Part shown: positions 14,583 to 16,523 of the stretch, piece by piece
Layout: every line of letters begins with the position of its first letter
Numbering within the stretch: position 1 is the stretch's first letter
From: an uncultured Variovorax sp.
Lineage (GTDB): Bacteria > Pseudomonadota > Gammaproteobacteria > Burkholderiales > Burkholderiaceae
Direction: 5' to 3'
NCBI GenBank assembly: GCA_946478645.1
Contig: CAMLCW010000073.1
Coordinates: forward strand, 1-16,523
Length of the DNA stretch: 16,523 nucleotides
The notes under the pieces: generated by a model
Database searches by the model: none
Seen by the model: the letters and a program-made list of their open reading frames with translations, nothing else
Told to the model about the DNA's origin: nothing
Translations under genes and position numbers: made by a program

Positions 14583-15920
14583 TCAGCCGGGATGCGACTG
14601 CGAGGCGAGCTGCTGCTGTTGCTGCGCGCCGGCGGCCGGCTTCGCGGCCTGCCCCGCCGCCGCAGCGGCCGCGCCGCGCCCGAGGTTGGCCGCGATGATG
14701 CGGTTCACCTCGGCATCGGCGCCGTCGTCGAGCCTGCTGTAGACCTGGGTCTGCGACGCCGGCGTGGTGCGCGGCGCGTCGGCCAGCATCTTGCCGTCCT
14801 TCTGCGTGATGTCGACCTCGGCCACCATCGACAGGCCGATGCGCAGCGGATTGGCCTCGAGCTGCGCGGGGTCGAGCGCGATGCGCACCGGCACGCGCTG
14901 CACCACCTTGATCCAGTTGCCGGTCGCGTTCTGGGCCGGCAACAGCGCGAACGCGCTGCCGGTGCCCACGCCGAGGCCCGCCACGCGGCCGGTGTACTCG
15001 ACCTTCTTGCCGTAGACGTCGGCCATGAGCTTCACGGGCTGGTCGATGCGGATGTTGCGCAGCTGCACTTCCTTGAAGTTGGCGTCGACCCAGAGCTGGT
15101 TCAGCGGCACGATCGACATCATCGGCGTGCCGGCCGCCACGCGCTGGCCGAGCTGCACCGTGCGGCGCGCGACGTAGCCGTCGACCGGCGCGGGCATCGC
15201 GACGCGCTGCGTCGCGAGATAGGCCTCGCGCACCTTGGCGGCGGCGGCCAGCACGCTCGGATGCTCGGCCACGGTGGTGCCCTCGGTGAGCGACTGGTTG
15301 CTTGCCAGCTGCTCACGCGCGGCGAGCACGCCCGCCTGCGCTGCGGCGAGCGCGCTCTTCGCGCTGGCGAGCTGCGTCTCGGCATGGTTGAGCTCTTCCT
15401 TCGAGACCGCGCCATTGCCCGACAGCGCGCGGCGGCGCTGCAGGTCGTCCTGGGCCTTGGCCACGTCGCTTTGCGCCTTGGCGATGTCGGCCTGGCGCAG
15501 CGACACCTGCGCTGCCAGCGAGCCGTTGTTGGCGTAGAGCGTGCGGACCTGGCGCACGGCCTGCGCGAGCGCGGCCTCGGCCTGCTCGAGCGCGACTTTC
15601 GCGTCGGCGGGGTCGAGTTGCACCAGCGCCTGGCCGGCCTTCACGAAGTCGGTGTCGTCGGCGTTGATGGCCATGACGGTGCCGCCGATCTGCGGCGTGA
15701 TCTGGATCACGTTGCCCTGCACGTAGGCGTTGTCGGTTTCCTCGTAATGGCTGGCGACCAGCCATTCGTAGAGGCCCCAGCCGCCGCCGGCCACGAGCAC
15801 CACGGCCGTGAGCGCCGCCAGTGCGCGGCGGCGCTTGCCGTTGCCGGCCGGGGCGGCGGGTGCGGCGGATGCGGAAGAAGCTGCGGCTGCAGCGGGCGTC
15901 GGTGTGTTGTTGTCGTTCAT
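14583..15920 (-). CDS. EmrA/HlyD-family membrane fusion protein
   Basis: Periplasmic adaptor joining the MFS pump to the outer-membrane factor, 445 aa. A short Ala/Pro-rich cytoplasmic tail leads to an Arg-rich stretch and one membrane anchor (about 33-55). The first biotinyl-lipoyl half is YVQGNVIQITPQIGGTVMAI (66-85). A long alpha-helical hairpin (about 105-235) is rich in Ala/Gln/Lys heptads. The second lipoyl half (MPAPVDGYVARRTV, about 242-255) and beta-barrel follow, with GSAFALLPAQNATGNWIKVV (321-340), a strong EmrA-type signature. The last ~45 residues are low-complexity Ala/Gln with an acidic start, longer than I expect for EmrA. The start at 15920 has no strong ribosome binding site, and a purine run lies about 14 nt upstream. 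Confidence 0.94.
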   Translation of the reverse strand: MNDNNTPTPAAAAASSASAAPAAPAGNGKRRRALAALTAVVLVAGGGWGLYEWLVASHYEETDNAYVQGNVIQITPQIGGTVMAINADDTDFVKAGQALVQLDPADAKVALEQAEAALAQAVRQVRTLYANNGSLAAQVSLRQADIAKAQSDVAKAQDDLQRRRALSGNGAVSKEELNHAETQLASAKSALAAAQAGVLAAREQLASNQSLTEGTTVAEHPSVLAAAAKVREAYLATQRVAMPAPVDGYVARRTVQLGQRVAAGTPMMSIVPLNQLWVDANFKEVQLRNIRIDQPVKLMADVYGKKVEYTGRVAGLGVGTGSAFALLPAQNATGNWIKVVQRVPVRIALDPAQLEANPLRIGLSMVAEVDITQKDGKMLADAPRTTPASQTQVYSRLDDGADAEVNRIIAANLGRGAAAAAAGQAAKPAAGAQQQQQLASQSHPG

Positions 15921-15962
15921 GGTGATGAAGTTCTTTCCGAAGACGAGTGGCGTGGTGCGCGC

Positions 15963-16523
15963 TCAGTTCGAAGCGGCCACGGGCGACGGCGCGGCGGCGG
16001 TCGCGGAGGAAGGCGCCTGCCAGCCGCCGCCGAGCGCACGCGCCAGGCCGACCTGGGTGTCGAGCGCGCGTGCGACGAGGTCGACCGCGAGGCGGCGCTG
16101 CGCGAGCACTGCGGTCTCGGCCGTCAGCACGTTGAGGTAGTTGCCGAGGCCCGCGCGGTAGCGCTGCACGGCAATCTCGTAGGCGCCCTCGGCCGCGGCC
16201 TGCGCGGCGCGCTGCTCGGCCTGCTGGCGCGCGATCGACTGCGCGCTCGAAACCTGGTCGGCCGCATCGCGCACGGCGTCGAGCACGGTGGCGTTGTAGC
16301 TCTCGATCGCGGCATCGAGGTCGGCCGACTTGCCGCGCAAATTGGCGCGCAGCTGGCCGCCCTCGAAGATCGGCAGGTGGATGGCCGGGCCCACGCCCCA
16401 CTGCTCGCTGCCCGACTTGAGCAGCTTGCCGAAACCGAGGCTCTGGAAGCCGGCAAAGGCCGTGAGGTTCACGTTGGGATAGAACTGGGTCTTGGCATTG
16501 GCCACGTCGCTGGTGGCGGCTTC
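15963..16523 (-). CDS. Outer-membrane efflux factor, OprM/NodT (TolC-like) family, C-terminal part
   Basis: Outer-membrane channel of the efflux pump. Only the last 186 codons are in the window and the 5' end lies beyond base 16523; the GTG at 16505 is an internal codon, not a start. It opens in EAATSDVANAKTQFYPNVNLTAFAGFQS, a membrane barrel strand pattern. GPAIHLPIFEGGQLRANLRG follows, the second-half motif of the NodT group. A long helix ends in YRAGLGNYLNVLTAETAVLAQRR, then DTQVGLARALGGGW, the classic family finish. The last residues are an Ala/Pro/Ser tail. It lies 42 bp upstream of the adaptor gene and is the first gene of the visible operon. The N-terminal lipobox cannot be seen. Confidence 0.93.
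   Translation of the reverse strand, partial: EAATSDVANAKTQFYPNVNLTAFAGFQSLGFGKLLKSGSEQWGVGPAIHLPIFEGGQLRANLRGKSADLDAAIESYNATVLDAVRDAADQVSSAQSIARQQAEQRAAQAAAEGAYEIAVQRYRAGLGNYLNVLTAETAVLAQRRLAVDLVARALDTQVGLARALGGGWQAPSSATAAAPSPVAASN

Overview
The window is GC-rich DNA of a Gram-negative beta-proteobacterium. Strong third-position GC, Sec and Tat signals, outer-membrane lipoproteins and a tripartite efflux pump all fit. Codon use and gene content suggest Burkholderiales, most like Comamonadaceae (for example Variovorax). That placement comes from recognition, not from a search. I see no tRNA, rRNA, CRISPR array, insertion sequence or phage gene. Both outer genes are cut by the window edges.

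Left part (1-8024): the 3' end of an FtsX/MacB-type ABC permease (+) runs tail to tail into a lipoprotein of the penicillin/acyl-homoserine-lactone acylase family (-). The acylase is divergent from a Cds1-like PLP-dependent cysteine desulfhydrase/synthase-like gene (+). That gene overlaps, as TGATG, a Tat-exported AttH/CrtC lipocalin-like gene (+). A GTG-started, lipid-anchored 5'-nucleotidase/metallophosphatase (+) follows. The FtsX permease and the AttH-like protein form a known family pairing, and the acylase and PLP genes lie between them.

Middle part (8031-12821): a complete branched-chain/amide-type (HAAT) ABC importer on the minus strand, in the transcribed order livG, livF, substrate-binding lipoprotein, livH, livM. 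livG/livF overlap by one base and livH/livM are almost fused. LivF has Arg in place of the Walker A Lys. Directly upstream of livG is a 15-codon Leu-rich open frame whose stop overlaps the livG start, a candidate leader peptide.

Right part (12990-16523): a minus-strand tripartite drug-efflux operon, transcribed as outer-membrane factor (partial), EmrA/HlyD adaptor, then EmrB/DHA2 MFS transporter. Between it and the liv operon is a near-perfect intrinsic terminator (11-bp stem, 9 T). Its T-tract points along the plus strand, although both flanking operons are minus-strand. With a weak upstream promoter match this makes a small plus-strand RNA possible.

Most of the window is well-known family content. 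The points that deserve a second look are the liv leader frame, the plus-strand terminator/sRNA candidate, the asymmetric LivF/LivG nucleotide sites, and the acylase-PLP insertion beside AttH.
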